45,519 nucleotides of DNA. Origin: Oscillospiraceae bacterium (GTDB taxonomy: Bacteria > Bacillota > Clostridia > Oscillospirales > Oscillospiraceae). Below the pieces are notes generated by a model, which was given only the letters and a program-made list of their open reading frames with translations, made no database searches and was not told where the DNA came from. Made by a program: the position numbers and the translations under genes. The stretch covers positions 1 to 45,519 of the forward strand of contig JAFQCV010000019.1 of NCBI GenBank assembly GCA_017416325.1. Direction: 5' to 3'. This document shows, in pieces, positions 8,009-15,879 of the stretch. Each line of letters starts with the position of its first letter. Position 1 is the first letter of the stretch.

Positions 8009-8110
8009 GCGAACAGAGTAGAAGATGCCGCGTTAAGTGCCACCGGGACGGGGAGTTGCCCGGAGGACGAAGGAAATTTTCCACGATGGCGTCTTCGCAC
8101 CCGCTGCCCA
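8009..8110 (+). promoter_or_regulatory. THF riboswitch (THF-I class)
   Basis: The leader contains the class hallmarks in order: GAGTAGAAGATG (8016-8027), GCGTTAAGTGCC (8030-8041), GGGACGGGGAGTTGCCC (8045-8061), GGACGAAGG (8065-8073) and GCACCCGCTGCC (8097-8108). It binds reduced folates and precedes a folate S component, its classical target. A linker of about 90 nt follows and ends in a terminator at 8202-8229, suggesting transcriptional control. CCTCCTT at 8121-8127 is complementary to the AAGGAGG ribosome binding site at 8263-8269, so translational masking is an alternative. Binding specificity is from family knowledge; the switching mode is inference. Confidence 0.9.
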
Positions 8111-8201
8111 TATAGGATATCCTCCTTTATGAGAGGCGATACTCGGTCGGGCGAATGGTCAGGCTGGTTACGTTGCCTTGCCCAACTGTATCTGTGAAGC
8201 T

Positions 8202-8229
8202 CCCTTGCGCTGCGCGCAGGGGCTTTTTT
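8202..8229 (+). terminator. Riboswitch-associated intrinsic terminator
   Basis: Stem of about 9 bp (8202-8210 / 8214-8222, loop TGC, one G-T pair) followed by a C and TTTTTT. It lies between the THF aptamer and the folT start codon. Confidence 0.7.
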
Positions 8230-8276
8230 GTTGGTACTTCGGTTGGCCAGTCGCCTATCAATAAGGAGGTCATTTT

Positions 8277-9371
8277 ATGTCCAGAACACAAAAAAGCACA
8301 ACCCTGTATCCCCATCCCTTTTCCAAAGCCTATTGGCGTGACGCCGCCGCCGAACTGAAAGACATCAAGATGCTGGTTGTCACCGCGCTGATGATCGCGC
8401 TGCGTATCGCCCTGAAGCCCTTTGCCATCTACATAGGACCCCAGATGGCCATCCAGACCGCCACCCTGGCCACCGCCCTGGGCGCCATGATCTTCGGACC
8501 TGTGTTGGCAATCCCTGCGGCGATCATTTCGGATACCATCGGCTTTATGATCTTCCCCACGGGAGACTATTTCCTGCCCTTTATGCTGACAGAGATCGCC
8601 AGCACCATGTTCTACGCCCTGTGTCTGTACCGGGCTAAGCCCTCTGCCACCCGGGTGATCATTGCCCGATTCCTTATCTGCTTCGTGGTCAATGTAGTGC
8701 TGCAGCAGCTGATCTTCGCCTGGCAGTACACCTACATGGGCAATCCCGAAAAAGCCAAGGATTCCATCCTGGGCATCATGACTGTCGCACGGATCTTCAA
8801 GAATCTGTTCTTCTTCCCCATCGAGGCCGTGGTAATCACCCTGTTTTTAAAGGTACTGGTACCCATCACTGCCCGGGCCAAGCTGACCTATGACCGCAGC
8901 GCCAATCTAAGCTTCAACAAAAAGCAGATTGCCGCTCTGGTTTTGTTGGTGGTGGTAGGCATCGGCAGCGCTGTTGGCTATCTGACTTACCGTTACCGGG
9001 ACACTTCCCGCAGCGCCGACTACACCGATGCCCAGCGCGTGGAAGCCAACAAAGCCATGACCACGCTGGTTTTGGAAAAGACCGATGAATGGGACAGCGA
9101 GACTGTTGTTTGCATCGTGGACAGCGCCTACCGTCCCATGTTTGAAAACGAGACGGATTACACCGTTTCCGTATACATATTGGATAAGGAAGCCTTTGCT
9201 GCCGGACAGGAAAAGGACGCAGACTATGATCTGGATACCCTCTGGGGTTACTCCAAATCCGGCCCCTCCAAGGACAAATATAAATCTCTGGTCAAGGTAG
9301 CTCAGGTCACCATCGAAAAGAACGAAAAGACAGAAGAAATACTGACATTCGATTTAAAAACTATTAAGTAA
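8277..9371 (+). CDS. folT: ECF transporter S component, folate type, with C-terminal extracytoplasmic extension
   Basis: Substrate-binding membrane subunit for folate uptake, expected to use a shared energising module (EcfA/A'/T) encoded elsewhere. Of 364 residues, the first ~215 look like an S component: basic cytoplasmic start, then about six hydrophobic helices (roughly residues 30-200). Folate is assigned mainly from the THF riboswitch upstream. Usual S components end near 170-210 residues. Here a further transmembrane helix (about 221-240) leads into a ~125-residue hydrophilic tail rich in Asp, Glu and Lys, with no recognised domain. Ribosome binding site AAGGAGG, 8 nt before the ATG. 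It could in principle carry another vitamin. Confidence 0.85.
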   Translation: MSRTQKSTTLYPHPFSKAYWRDAAAELKDIKMLVVTALMIALRIALKPFAIYIGPQMAIQTATLATALGAMIFGPVLAIPAAIISDTIGFMIFPTGDYFLPFMLTEIASTMFYALCLYRAKPSATRVIIARFLICFVVNVVLQQLIFAWQYTYMGNPEKAKDSILGIMTVARIFKNLFFFPIEAVVITLFLKVLVPITARAKLTYDRSANLSFNKKQIAALVLLVVVGIGSAVGYLTYRYRDTSRSADYTDAQRVEANKAMTTLVLEKTDEWDSETVVCIVDSAYRPMFENETDYTVSVYILDKEAFAAGQEKDADYDLDTLWGYSKSGPSKDKYKSLVKVAQVTIEKNEKTEEILTFDLKTIK

Positions 9372-9378
9372 ATTTCCA

Positions 9379-9414
9379 TGTGGGGGCAGCAAGGCTGTCC
9401 CCACATAATTTTTC
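9379..9414 (+). terminator. Terminator after folT
   Basis: A 12-bp stem (9379-9390 / 9394-9405, one G-T pair, loop AAG) followed by TAATTTTTC. Confidence 0.85.
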
Positions 9415-9485
9415 TCGGCAGCCTGTTAATTTTGAAAAAATATTTGTCCAAACGAAAAAAATTCTATTTCCTGACAAATGTTAAT

Positions 9486-9514
9486 TTGACAAGCGGGCAA
9501 TTCTTGGTTATAAT
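9486..9514 (+). promoter_or_regulatory. Consensus promoter of the His-rich/CooT unit
   Basis: TTGACA (9486-9491), 17-nt spacer, TATAAT (9509-9514): a perfect sigma-70/SigA type promoter, 28 bases before the start codon. Confidence 0.88.
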
Positions 9515-9541
9515 ACTGTTAAAATGCAAAGGAGTATCTTT

Positions 9542-9976
9542 ATGCATCTGCACCACGATCACGTCGGCGGTCACGGACATGACCACGAGCATACTCACAC
9601 CCACGAACACACCCATGACGGTGTCACCCACACCCACGCCCATAACCACATGCATGAGCATGACCACGTACATCCCCATGAGCATGACCAGCTCCACGCC
9701 GAGGGCGTTGCCCACGACCATTCCCACGATTGCAGCGGCCAGTGTCAGGGTTGTCAGAGCGCTTGCCAGCATACACCCATGGAGGAGCTGGTAGCACTGA
9801 TGAAGTACATGGTCGGTCACAACGCCGCCCACGCCAAGGAGCTGGCTGATCTTGCCGCCGAGCTGGAAAAGGCCGGCAGCCACAGCGCCTACGAGCAGGT
9901 AATGGCAGCCGTTTCCGACTTCGAAAAGGGCAATATGCGCCTAAGTGTTGTGCTGACCAGTCTGGATGCAAAGTGA
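9542..9976 (+). CDS. Histidine-rich metal-binding protein (probable nickel storage/chaperone)
   Basis: A 144-residue cytosolic protein whose first 62 residues contain 26 histidines, alternating with Asp, Glu and Thr. A cysteine cluster C64-x3-C68-x2-C71-x3-C75 follows, then a predicted all-helical domain (about 78-144). The ATG at 9524 is in frame, but AAAGGAG overlaps it and points to the ATG at 9542. It is followed nine bases later by a CooT-like nickel protein. Ni-CODH and Ni-ACS genes are in the same window. The His tract resembles the Ni-binding regions of CooJ, HypB and SlyD, but here it is N-terminal. Nickel is inferred from context; zinc or another metal is possible. Confidence 0.8.
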   Translation: MHLHHDHVGGHGHDHEHTHTHEHTHDGVTHTHAHNHMHEHDHVHPHEHDQLHAEGVAHDHSHDCSGQCQGCQSACQHTPMEELVALMKYMVGHNAAHAKELADLAAELEKAGSHSAYEQVMAAVSDFEKGNMRLSVVLTSLDAK

Positions 9977-9985
9977 GGCAAGGAT

Positions 9986-10177
9986 ATGTGTCTTTCTACT
10001 GTTTATAAGAACACCATGACCCCGGAAACGGTGGTTATGAAAAATGTGATGAAAATCGAATGTAAGGACGGGTGCGTCCTGCTGACTGACTTGATGGAAC
10101 GCACCGTTGCCATTGAAGGCACGCTGGAAAGCGCCAACTTGGTAGACGGTTTTGTCATTGTCAAGGAAACCGCTTAA
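9986..10177 (+). CDS. CooT-like small nickel-binding protein
   Basis: A 63-residue protein starting Met-Cys. CooT-family proteins are small beta-sheet dimers, about 60-66 residues, that bind one Ni through Cys2 at the dimer interface and assist CODH maturation. The second residue here is Cys, and the rest (KNVMKIECKDGCVLLTDLM) has the alternating pattern and Gly placement of the family. It probably shares an mRNA with the His-rich protein. AAGGA ribosome binding site before the ATG. CooT function in this organism is inference. Confidence 0.78.
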   Translation: MCLSTVYKNTMTPETVVMKNVMKIECKDGCVLLTDLMERTVAIEGTLESANLVDGFVIVKETA

Positions 10178-10258
10178 ACCATCGCAAAAACTTTTTACCC
10201 TGGATAACCCGGATAACCGGAAGATCATACAACACATAAACGCAAGGAGGAAAACAAA

Positions 10259-12079
10259 ATGAAAAAAATCACCAACCTGCTGGTTCTGCTGCTGGCTTTG
10301 GTTATGGTAGTTTCTTTGTTTGCCGGCTGTACCCCTACCGAAGATCCTAACGAAACCCAGAATCCTACCCAAGGAGAGGAAGGTATTCAGCAATCTGCTG
10401 GATCTCCCGCTATCAATAACGATATGTTCCCCTTGAAAAAGCCCGTTACCTTCCGTATCGCCGTCCGCGGTCAGAAGGAATATCAGTCCCTGATCGAGCG
10501 GTGCGAGTGGTATAAATACCTGAACGAGAAGACCAATGTTACCATCAAGTGCATTGTTCTGGGTGACGAGCACATCGAGACCCTGGAAACTCTGATCGCC
10601 ACCAACTCTACTCCCGACGCGATCCTCGGACCCGACGCTTTGTCTTCCTCCGATATTCTGGACTATGCTGCCAAAGACCGGCTGCACTCCCTGGAAAAAT
10701 GGGTTAACGATCCCAAGATCATGCCCAACTACCAGAAGGCTCTGGCATCTGTCCCCGGCGCTCTGAACAAGATGACAGGCGCTGACGGTCACATCTGGTC
10801 TCTGCTGGGTCTTTCTGAATCTGCCGGCACCGCTTGGGAGTCCCCCCTGACTGTCAACATGGATTGGCTGAAGCAGGTTCCCGGTTATACCGACGGCAAG
10901 ACCTTCCCCAAGACCATTGAGGAATTCACCACGGTTCTGCGTTACTTTAAAGAGCACGACATGAACGGCAACGGCGATCCCAACGATGAGATCCCCTTGC
11001 TGATGGTATCCTCCAGCGATGCCGGCGATGGACAGGGCACCCTGCAGGGCCTGATGAACCTGTGGGGTCTGGGCACCACCGACTCCTCCGACAGATACTA
11101 TGTAACTATCCAGGATGACGGTGTTTGCACCACCGCCCCCCAGACCCAGAACTACCGGGATTGCCTGACTCAGATCAACGCCTGGTGGCAGGAAGGTCTG
11201 ATCTGGGACAAGTTCTTTGACAATGTTTCCGCAGAAGAATTTGCTGAGGTTGCCGGCGCTGAGACCGCTTCCTGGGGCTTCTATAACGGCAAGACCTGGT
11301 TCAACAACGGTTCTGAAGACAACGGCAGTCTTGCCTGGCGGGATGCCCAGACTTTGGTTGTTCCCTTTGACACCGGTTATGAGACCAATTATTCCCTGAA
11401 CCCCTCTGTGAAGGGCACTCTGAATACTTTCACCGTGTTCAAAACCTGTAAGAACCCTGACATTCTGATGGCCTGGATGGATCAGTTCTTCTCCCTGGCC
11501 GGCTCCCGGAGCGCGGAATCCGGTTTGCCCAACGAATGGACCCTTTGGGGTGATGCCGCTACTTACAAGGATTACTATACGAACAACCCCACCTGGTACA
11601 TCGACAGCGACGGTTCTCTGAAATATCCCTCTGCCGAGAATGATTCTTGGGTGGATCTGAACACCTACGATGAATCCCTGGCTGTCAAGCAATCTGTAAA
11701 CCATCCTCTTTGGAACGATATCTTTGAGCTGGGCGACATCTTTAAGTGTATTACACCGCAGATGTATTTGAACGGTCAGTGGGAGTCCGATCAGAACTCC
11801 GAAGCTTATGTCTTAGGCAAGTTTATGGAGGAGCATCCCGAACTGTTTGACCACTACATTTGGCCGGATGCCCGCACCTCTGAGGGAGAAAAGAGCGAGC
11901 TGGACTTCCTGTGGGCCAGCATTAAGCCTATCTGCGCTAAATATGAGAAGGCCTTCATCACCGGAGAGCTCCGGCTGAACGACAACAACTGGGCCGCCTT
12001 CCAGAAGGAACTGGAACTTAATGGTATCCAGGACCTGGCTGCCAATATGCAGATCATCTGGAACCGTTATTCGGCTTAA
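10259..12079 (+). CDS. Extracellular solute-binding lipoprotein (orphan)
   Basis: A 606-residue ABC-type substrate-binding protein. The signal peptide has a lipobox ending LFAGC, with Cys24 as the lipidation site for Lgt, itself encoded at 44378. A linker rich in Thr, Pro, Glu and Asn follows (about 25-55), then a two-lobe family-1-like binding protein. A Ca2+-loop-like motif DMNGNGDPNDE is at residues 234-244, common in the large carbohydrate- or peptide-binding Firmicutes proteins. No permease or ATPase is adjacent, so the partner transporter must lie elsewhere. Strong AAGGAGG ribosome binding site. Ligand unknown. Confidence 0.85.
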   Translation: MKKITNLLVLLLALVMVVSLFAGCTPTEDPNETQNPTQGEEGIQQSAGSPAINNDMFPLKKPVTFRIAVRGQKEYQSLIERCEWYKYLNEKTNVTIKCIVLGDEHIETLETLIATNSTPDAILGPDALSSSDILDYAAKDRLHSLEKWVNDPKIMPNYQKALASVPGALNKMTGADGHIWSLLGLSESAGTAWESPLTVNMDWLKQVPGYTDGKTFPKTIEEFTTVLRYFKEHDMNGNGDPNDEIPLLMVSSSDAGDGQGTLQGLMNLWGLGTTDSSDRYYVTIQDDGVCTTAPQTQNYRDCLTQINAWWQEGLIWDKFFDNVSAEEFAEVAGAETASWGFYNGKTWFNNGSEDNGSLAWRDAQTLVVPFDTGYETNYSLNPSVKGTLNTFTVFKTCKNPDILMAWMDQFFSLAGSRSAESGLPNEWTLWGDAATYKDYYTNNPTWYIDSDGSLKYPSAENDSWVDLNTYDESLAVKQSVNHPLWNDIFELGDIFKCITPQMYLNGQWESDQNSEAYVLGKFMEEHPELFDHYIWPDARTSEGEKSELDFLWASIKPICAKYEKAFITGELRLNDNNWAAFQKELELNGIQDLAANMQIIWNRYSA

Positions 12080-12095
12080 TTTCCTATAACCCAAA

Positions 12096-12127
12096 AAGAG
12101 GGGCCAACCGGCCCCTCTTTTACTTTT
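12096..12127 (+). terminator. Terminator after the solute-binding protein
   Basis: A perfect 10-bp stem (12096-12105 / 12110-12119, loop AACC) followed by TTACTTTT. Confidence 0.85.
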
Positions 12128-12134
12128 ATTGTGA

Positions 12135-12377
12135 CCAACAAATTGCCATTTCTCGTGCAGTGGCAAAGGCTTCTCCTTGAGGAGAAGCTGTCAGCCTAAC
12201 AGGCTGACTGATGAGGTGTAGGTTGCGGAGCAACCTACACAAAGCCTGTTTTTCTGCTTCGCAGAACACCTCATCCGTCAAAAATCAAAGATTTTTGCCA
12301 CCTTCCCCTCAAGGGGAAGGCTTAGCGGCTGCGCCGCCGAGTGCGAATCAACTGCCCGACAAACGGGCATTGGCAGC
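12135..12377. repeat. Palindromic intergenic element, family R1 (copy b)
   Basis: Same order of hairpins as 3424-3690: TTGCCATTTCTCG end, CTTCTCC/GGAGAAG, GTCAGCC/GGCTGAC, TGAGGTG ... CACCTCA, TTCCCCTCAAGGGGAA, and the inverted end GCCCGACAAACGGGC followed by TTGGCA. It fills the space between the preceding terminator and the stop codon of the minus-strand surface protein gene. Confidence 0.8.
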
Positions 12378-13580
12378 TTACCGGTACATAGCCAGGCCGG
12401 GGGCATCTTCTGCCAGCAGGCTGATCCGGTACAGGAGCTTTGCAGCCTCCCCACGGGTCAGGGTCTCGGCGGCTTTTACCGAAACACCGTTATCCTGCAG
12501 GGCTGCTACTGCCACTGCCGCCCACTGGGGTACACCCTCCTGTCCTTCATCCACCACAGTCAGCACCGCAAAATCCAACGCGTTTTGCAGCATCACCGCT
12601 GCCGCGCCGCCGGTGATGGGCGTGCCGAGGGTTTGGGAATCTTCTGCAGGAAGACCTGCGGTAAGACCCGACCGCAGCGCCGCGGCAAGGTAGGGACGCA
12701 GCCACTGGGGCACATCCTCAGGATATCCGGTATAGTTTGCCGTTTCCTCTAGAGGAATTCCCAGTGCCTTGACCATCATGACCAGGAACTCTTCCTGGCT
12801 CACCGGCTTTTCCTCCTGGAAGCAAAGCTCACCGCCCAGGGTCTCACCCACAAAAAGGCCGTTGTTTTTCAGCCATTCTGCGGCAAAGCGGCAATCCGAA
12901 CCAACGGTATCCGTATACTGGGCAGCGTCACCGGGCTTGAGTACCGTAACAGTCACGGTGGCTTCCCGGGATACGTTCCCCGCCGGGTCCGTTGCGGTAT
13001 AGGTGAAGGAATCTACGCCCACCTTGTTTTTCTTAGGCGTATACACAAAAGAGCCGTCCTCGGCCACCGTCAAGGTCCCCCGTTTGGGCTGCCGGGTAAC
13101 GGTATAGGTCAGCTGCTTTCCCTCCGGGTCTGTTACCTTCAGATTGCCGGTATTGGGCAGGTTCTTATAGGTTTCCAGGGCAGAGTCTACCGCCACGGGT
13201 GCCTGATCCTCCTTGCCCCGGATGGAGACCGTGACGGTGGTAGATTTTTCTACCCGGTTTTCATAGATGGGAAGATAAGACATCACTGCCTGGACATCGA
13301 CCTGGGTATCTAAGGGAGAAAAGGTCATTTTCTCCAGCTGTTCTACGGTGAGAATATCCCCCGGCCGCAGCACTCTGCCTCCCAGCATCACCGTTCCTGC
13401 AGCGGTATCCGGCAGGTCTGTGATACAAATTCCTACCAGATCTTCGCTTGGGGCGAAATCTTCTGTCCGGAAGCAATAGACCGCGCCGCTTTCCACCTCC
13501 GCGGCAGAAACTGCGCCGCCCAGCAGACTCAGTCCGCATGCCAGCGCTGTAAGCACCCAGACAACTCGTTTATGAAACAT
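12378..13580 (-). CDS. Secreted cadherin-like/SLH-domain surface protein
   Basis: A 400-residue exported protein. Residues 1-26 form a signal peptide (KR, hydrophobic core, AVSAAE). A ~100-residue region of unknown fold follows, then one cadherin-like/Ig-like repeat (about 130-212: VTDPEGKQLTYTV, GSFVYTP, DSFTYTATDPAGN). The C-terminal half (about 218-400) has three divergent SLH-like segments with the FAAEWLKNNGLF, WLRPYLAAALRSGL and WAAVAVAALQDNGV pattern, which would tether it to the cell-wall polymer. TAGGAGG ribosome binding site precedes the ATG. It faces xpt divergently and has no operon partner. Role probably adhesion or cell-surface structure. Confidence 0.82.
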   Translation of the reverse strand: MFHKRVVWVLTALACGLSLLGGAVSAAEVESGAVYCFRTEDFAPSEDLVGICITDLPDTAAGTVMLGGRVLRPGDILTVEQLEKMTFSPLDTQVDVQAVMSYLPIYENRVEKSTTVTVSIRGKEDQAPVAVDSALETYKNLPNTGNLKVTDPEGKQLTYTVTRQPKRGTLTVAEDGSFVYTPKKNKVGVDSFTYTATDPAGNVSREATVTVTVLKPGDAAQYTDTVGSDCRFAAEWLKNNGLFVGETLGGELCFQEEKPVSQEEFLVMMVKALGIPLEETANYTGYPEDVPQWLRPYLAAALRSGLTAGLPAEDSQTLGTPITGGAAAVMLQNALDFAVLTVVDEGQEGVPQWAAVAVAALQDNGVSVKAAETLTRGEAAKLLYRISLLAEDAPGLAMYR

Positions 13581-13693
13581 TCCAATAACCTCCTAAAAAT
13601 AAACAGTGGGGAGCTGTAGAGGTATTGTTTGCCATTGCTTCCAAAAATATTCTGCCTGATGCAGGATTATTTTTATTTTCCGCGGTCTGCCCC

Positions 13694-13722
13694 TTGCATT
13701 TTTTGTAAAATTCCGTCATAAT
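13694..13722 (+). promoter_or_regulatory. Putative xpt promoter
   Basis: TTGCAT (13694-13699), 17-nt spacer, CATAAT (13717-13722). The leader is too short for a purine riboswitch and none is seen. Confidence 0.6.
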
Positions 13723-13757
13723 GAAAGGCAACGAACCTACTTTTGGGAGGGACTGCT

Positions 13758-14333
13758 ATGGAAGCACTGTATCAGCGTATTCGCCAGGAGGGCAAGATCC
13801 TGTCCGGCAACATTGTCAAGGTTGACAGTTTTCTCAATCACCAGGTCGATGCCCGTTTTCTGGGGGAGCTTGCCCAGGAATTCGCCCGACGGTTTGATAT
13901 TTCTCAGGTCACCAAAATCCTCACCGCGGAAGCCAGCGGTATTCCTCTGGCAACTGTCTGCTCCTATTGCTACGGCATCCCTGCGGTGTTTGCCAAGAAG
14001 GCAAAAAGCGACAACATCGAGGGCGGTCTGTACCGCAGCGATATTTTCTCCTACACCTACAAAAAGAAGGTCACCCTGATCTGCTCCCAAAACTGGATCA
14101 CCCCGGAGGATAAGGTGCTGATCATTGACGACTTTATGGCCAACGGCGAAGCCATGCGGGGGCTTCTGAACATTGTGGAGCAGGCCGGCGCAGAACTCAT
14201 TGGCGTTGGCGTTGCCATTGAGAAAGGCTTCCAGCAAGGCGGCGACAAGCTGCGCGCAGAGGGCTGCCCCCTGCAGTCTTTGGCGATCATCGACCGGGCG
14301 GACGAGAACGGTTTCGTCTTCCGGGGAGAGTGA
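13758..14333 (+). CDS. xpt: Xanthine phosphoribosyltransferase
   Basis: Salvages xanthine to XMP with PRPP; 191 residues, normal length. The type I PRT signature VLIIDDFMANGEAM (about 118-131) matches the PRPP loop of Xpt, and TAEASGIPLA (about 56-65) the family's substrate region. A TTG at 13743 is in frame, but GGGAGG lies between it and the ATG at 13758, which is therefore the start. It stands as a single gene just upstream of the de novo purine operon, separated by that operon's own promoter and riboswitch. Confidence 0.93.
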   Translation: MEALYQRIRQEGKILSGNIVKVDSFLNHQVDARFLGELAQEFARRFDISQVTKILTAEASGIPLATVCSYCYGIPAVFAKKAKSDNIEGGLYRSDIFSYTYKKKVTLICSQNWITPEDKVLIIDDFMANGEAMRGLLNIVEQAGAELIGVGVAIEKGFQQGGDKLRAEGCPLQSLAIIDRADENGFVFRGE

Positions 14334-14438
14334 TCCCTCCCACCCCTTCCAGCCCCGAATTCCCTTGAAACTCCTTGTTTTTGGCAAGTTTCACAGGGGA
14401 AGCTGTCATATTTTTTTATAAATTGTCTTTTCGCCAAG

Positions 14439-14468
14439 TTGACTATTGGCTTTGTGCCATGCTATAAT
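14439..14468 (+). promoter_or_regulatory. Promoter of the purine operon
   Basis: TTGACT (14439-14444), 18-nt spacer, TATAAT (14463-14468), about 17 nt before the ZTP aptamer. Confidence 0.82.
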
Positions 14469-14484
14469 ATTTCAGTACGAAACA

Positions 14485-14557
14485 GGACCCTTATGACTGA
14501 CGGATCAGTGGAGCACCACACGGAGTAAGGGCTGATATTTGCCGACCGTCTGGGCAC
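14485..14557 (+). promoter_or_regulatory. ZTP riboswitch (pfl motif)
   Basis: P1 pairs CCCTTA (14488-14493) with TAAGGG (14526-14531) around the conserved TGACTGACG ... GTGGAGCACCAC ... CGGAG core. The 3' subdomain GCCGACCGTCTGGGCA (14541-14556) matches the diagnostic CCGCCUGGGC of the class. It senses ZMP/ZTP, which builds up when 10-formyl-THF runs short. The last bases of the aptamer are also the left arm of the terminator at 14552, so ligand binding and termination are mutually exclusive, the usual genetic ON switch. It controls the purine operon that follows. Confidence 0.9.
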
Positions 14558-14590
14558 ACTTTTCCTTTCTTGGATAAGTGCGCCCTTTTT
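14552..14590 (+). terminator. ZTP-riboswitch expression-platform terminator
   Basis: Arms 14552-14561 and 14576-14585 (one A-C mismatch) followed by TTTTT. The left arm overlaps the conserved GGGCA of the aptamer. Confidence 0.8.
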
Positions 14591-14644
14591 GCTTTTTGTC
14601 CGCCCTGCGGACCCCACATTCTTATCTTGGAGGTCACGATCGAT

Positions 14645-15127
14645 ATGAAAAAAGTTGCCATTATCATGGGCTCTGACAGCGACCTGCCCGTGGTAAAGAA
14701 AGCCGCAGACACCTTGGAATCCTTTGGTGTCCCCTACGAAATGCATGTGTATTCCGCCCACCGCACCCCGGTACAGGCACGGGACTTCTCTGTTAACGCC
14801 CGGGAAAACGGTTTCGGTGTGATCATTGCCGCTGCCGGTATGGCCGCCCATCTGGCTGGCGCTCTGGCCGCCAATACCACCTTGCCGGTCATTGGCATCC
14901 CCATGAAATCTTCTATCTTCGCCAACGGCTTGGATGCCCTGCTGTCTACTGTCCAGATGCCCTCCGGCATCCCCGTTGCAACTGTGGCTGTGGATGGCGC
15001 GGTCAATGCCGCATTGCTCGCCATTCAGATCCTGGCTGTCACCGATGCTGATCTTGCCGACAAGCTGGATGCCAAGCGGGCAAGCGATGCGGAAAAAGTG
15101 CTGGCAAAAGATGCCGCGCTGCAATAA
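14645..15127 (+). CDS. purE: 5-(carboxyamino)imidazole ribonucleotide mutase
   Basis: Rearranges N5-CAIR to CAIR in de novo purine synthesis; 160 residues. The MGSDSD phosphate-binding motif (about 9-14) and catalytic SAHRTP (about 41-46) are class-I PurE features, as is [18 protein letters not shown]. The ATG at 14645 is chosen because GGAGG lies about 10 nt upstream; the frame is open from 14570, but that overlaps the terminator. No purK is in this window, so N5-CAIR must come from a distant gene or another route. First gene of the ZTP-controlled operon. Confidence 0.94.
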   Translation: MKKVAIIMGSDSDLPVVKKAADTLESFGVPYEMHVYSAHRTPVQARDFSVNARENGFGVIIAAAGMAAHLAGALAANTTLPVIGIPMKSSIFANGLDALLSTVQMPSGIPVATVAVDGAVNAALLAIQILAVTDADLADKLDAKRASDAEKVLAKDAALQ

Positions 15128-15165
15128 ATCAGTTATTTTTATACTTTCAGAAAGAGGTATTTATT

Positions 15166-15855
15166 ATGGAAAACTTGAAGCTTCTCTACACCGGTAAAAC
15201 CAAGAATGTTTATGCCCTGCCCAACGGCAACTGCCTGCTGAAATTCAAAGACGACTGCACCGGCAAGGACGGCGTGTTCGATCCCGGCGAAAACAGCGTT
15301 GGCCTGACCATCGAAGGCGTAGGCGATGTGAACCTGCGGATGAGCATCTACTATTTCGAGAAGATCAATGCCGCCGGCATCAAGACCCACTACGTCTCTG
15401 CCGACCTGAATAACACCACTATGGAAGTTCTGCCTGCTAAGGTTTTCGGTAAGGGTCTGGAAGTTATCTGCCGCCGCAAGGCTGTTGGCTCTTTCTTCCG
15501 CCGCTACAACGAGTACTGCACTGAGGGTCAGGATCTGCCCTACTACGTAGAAACCACCTTCAAAAACGACGCATTGGGCGACCCCCTGGTCACCAAGGAC
15601 GGTCTGGTAGATCTGGGTGTTATGACTGCTGAGCAGTATGATTCTCTGAAGGAGCAGACGCAGGCCATCACCAAGATCGTTGCTGACGATCTGGCTGAGA
15701 AGGGCATGGAGCTGTATGACATCAAGTTTGAGTTTGGCTACGCTCCCGATGGCAAGGTCATGCTCATCGACGAAGTGGCTTCCGGCAATATGCGCGTCTA
15801 CAAGAACGGCGAGTATATCGACCCCATGAAGCTCAACGAGCTGTTCTTCGCTTAA
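15166..15855 (+). CDS. purC: Phosphoribosylaminoimidazole-succinocarboxamide synthase (divergent)
   Basis: ATP-dependent coupling of CAIR with aspartate to SAICAR; 229 residues. The N-terminal YTGKTKNVY matches the family's nucleotide-binding start. [21 protein letters not shown] and YDIKFEFG (with DEVASGNMR near the C-terminus) follow the family order. Usually stronger motifs are altered: RNxAAGS is [12 protein letters not shown], and DEISPDTCR is DEVASGNMR. It is therefore a divergent PurC clade, but position between purE and purF supports the role. Confidence 0.9.
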   Translation: MENLKLLYTGKTKNVYALPNGNCLLKFKDDCTGKDGVFDPGENSVGLTIEGVGDVNLRMSIYYFEKINAAGIKTHYVSADLNNTTMEVLPAKVFGKGLEVICRRKAVGSFFRRYNEYCTEGQDLPYYVETTFKNDALGDPLVTKDGLVDLGVMTAEQYDSLKEQTQAITKIVADDLAEKGMELYDIKFEFGYAPDGKVMLIDEVASGNMRVYKNGEYIDPMKLNELFFA

Positions 15856-15879
15856 TTACTACCTGAAGGAGAAAGCCTC

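Noticed and set aside
13581-13757. Purine riboswitch before xpt
   Set aside because: xpt often has one in Firmicutes, but the leader between the promoter at 13694-13722 and the ATG is only about 35 nt and has no aptamer sequence.
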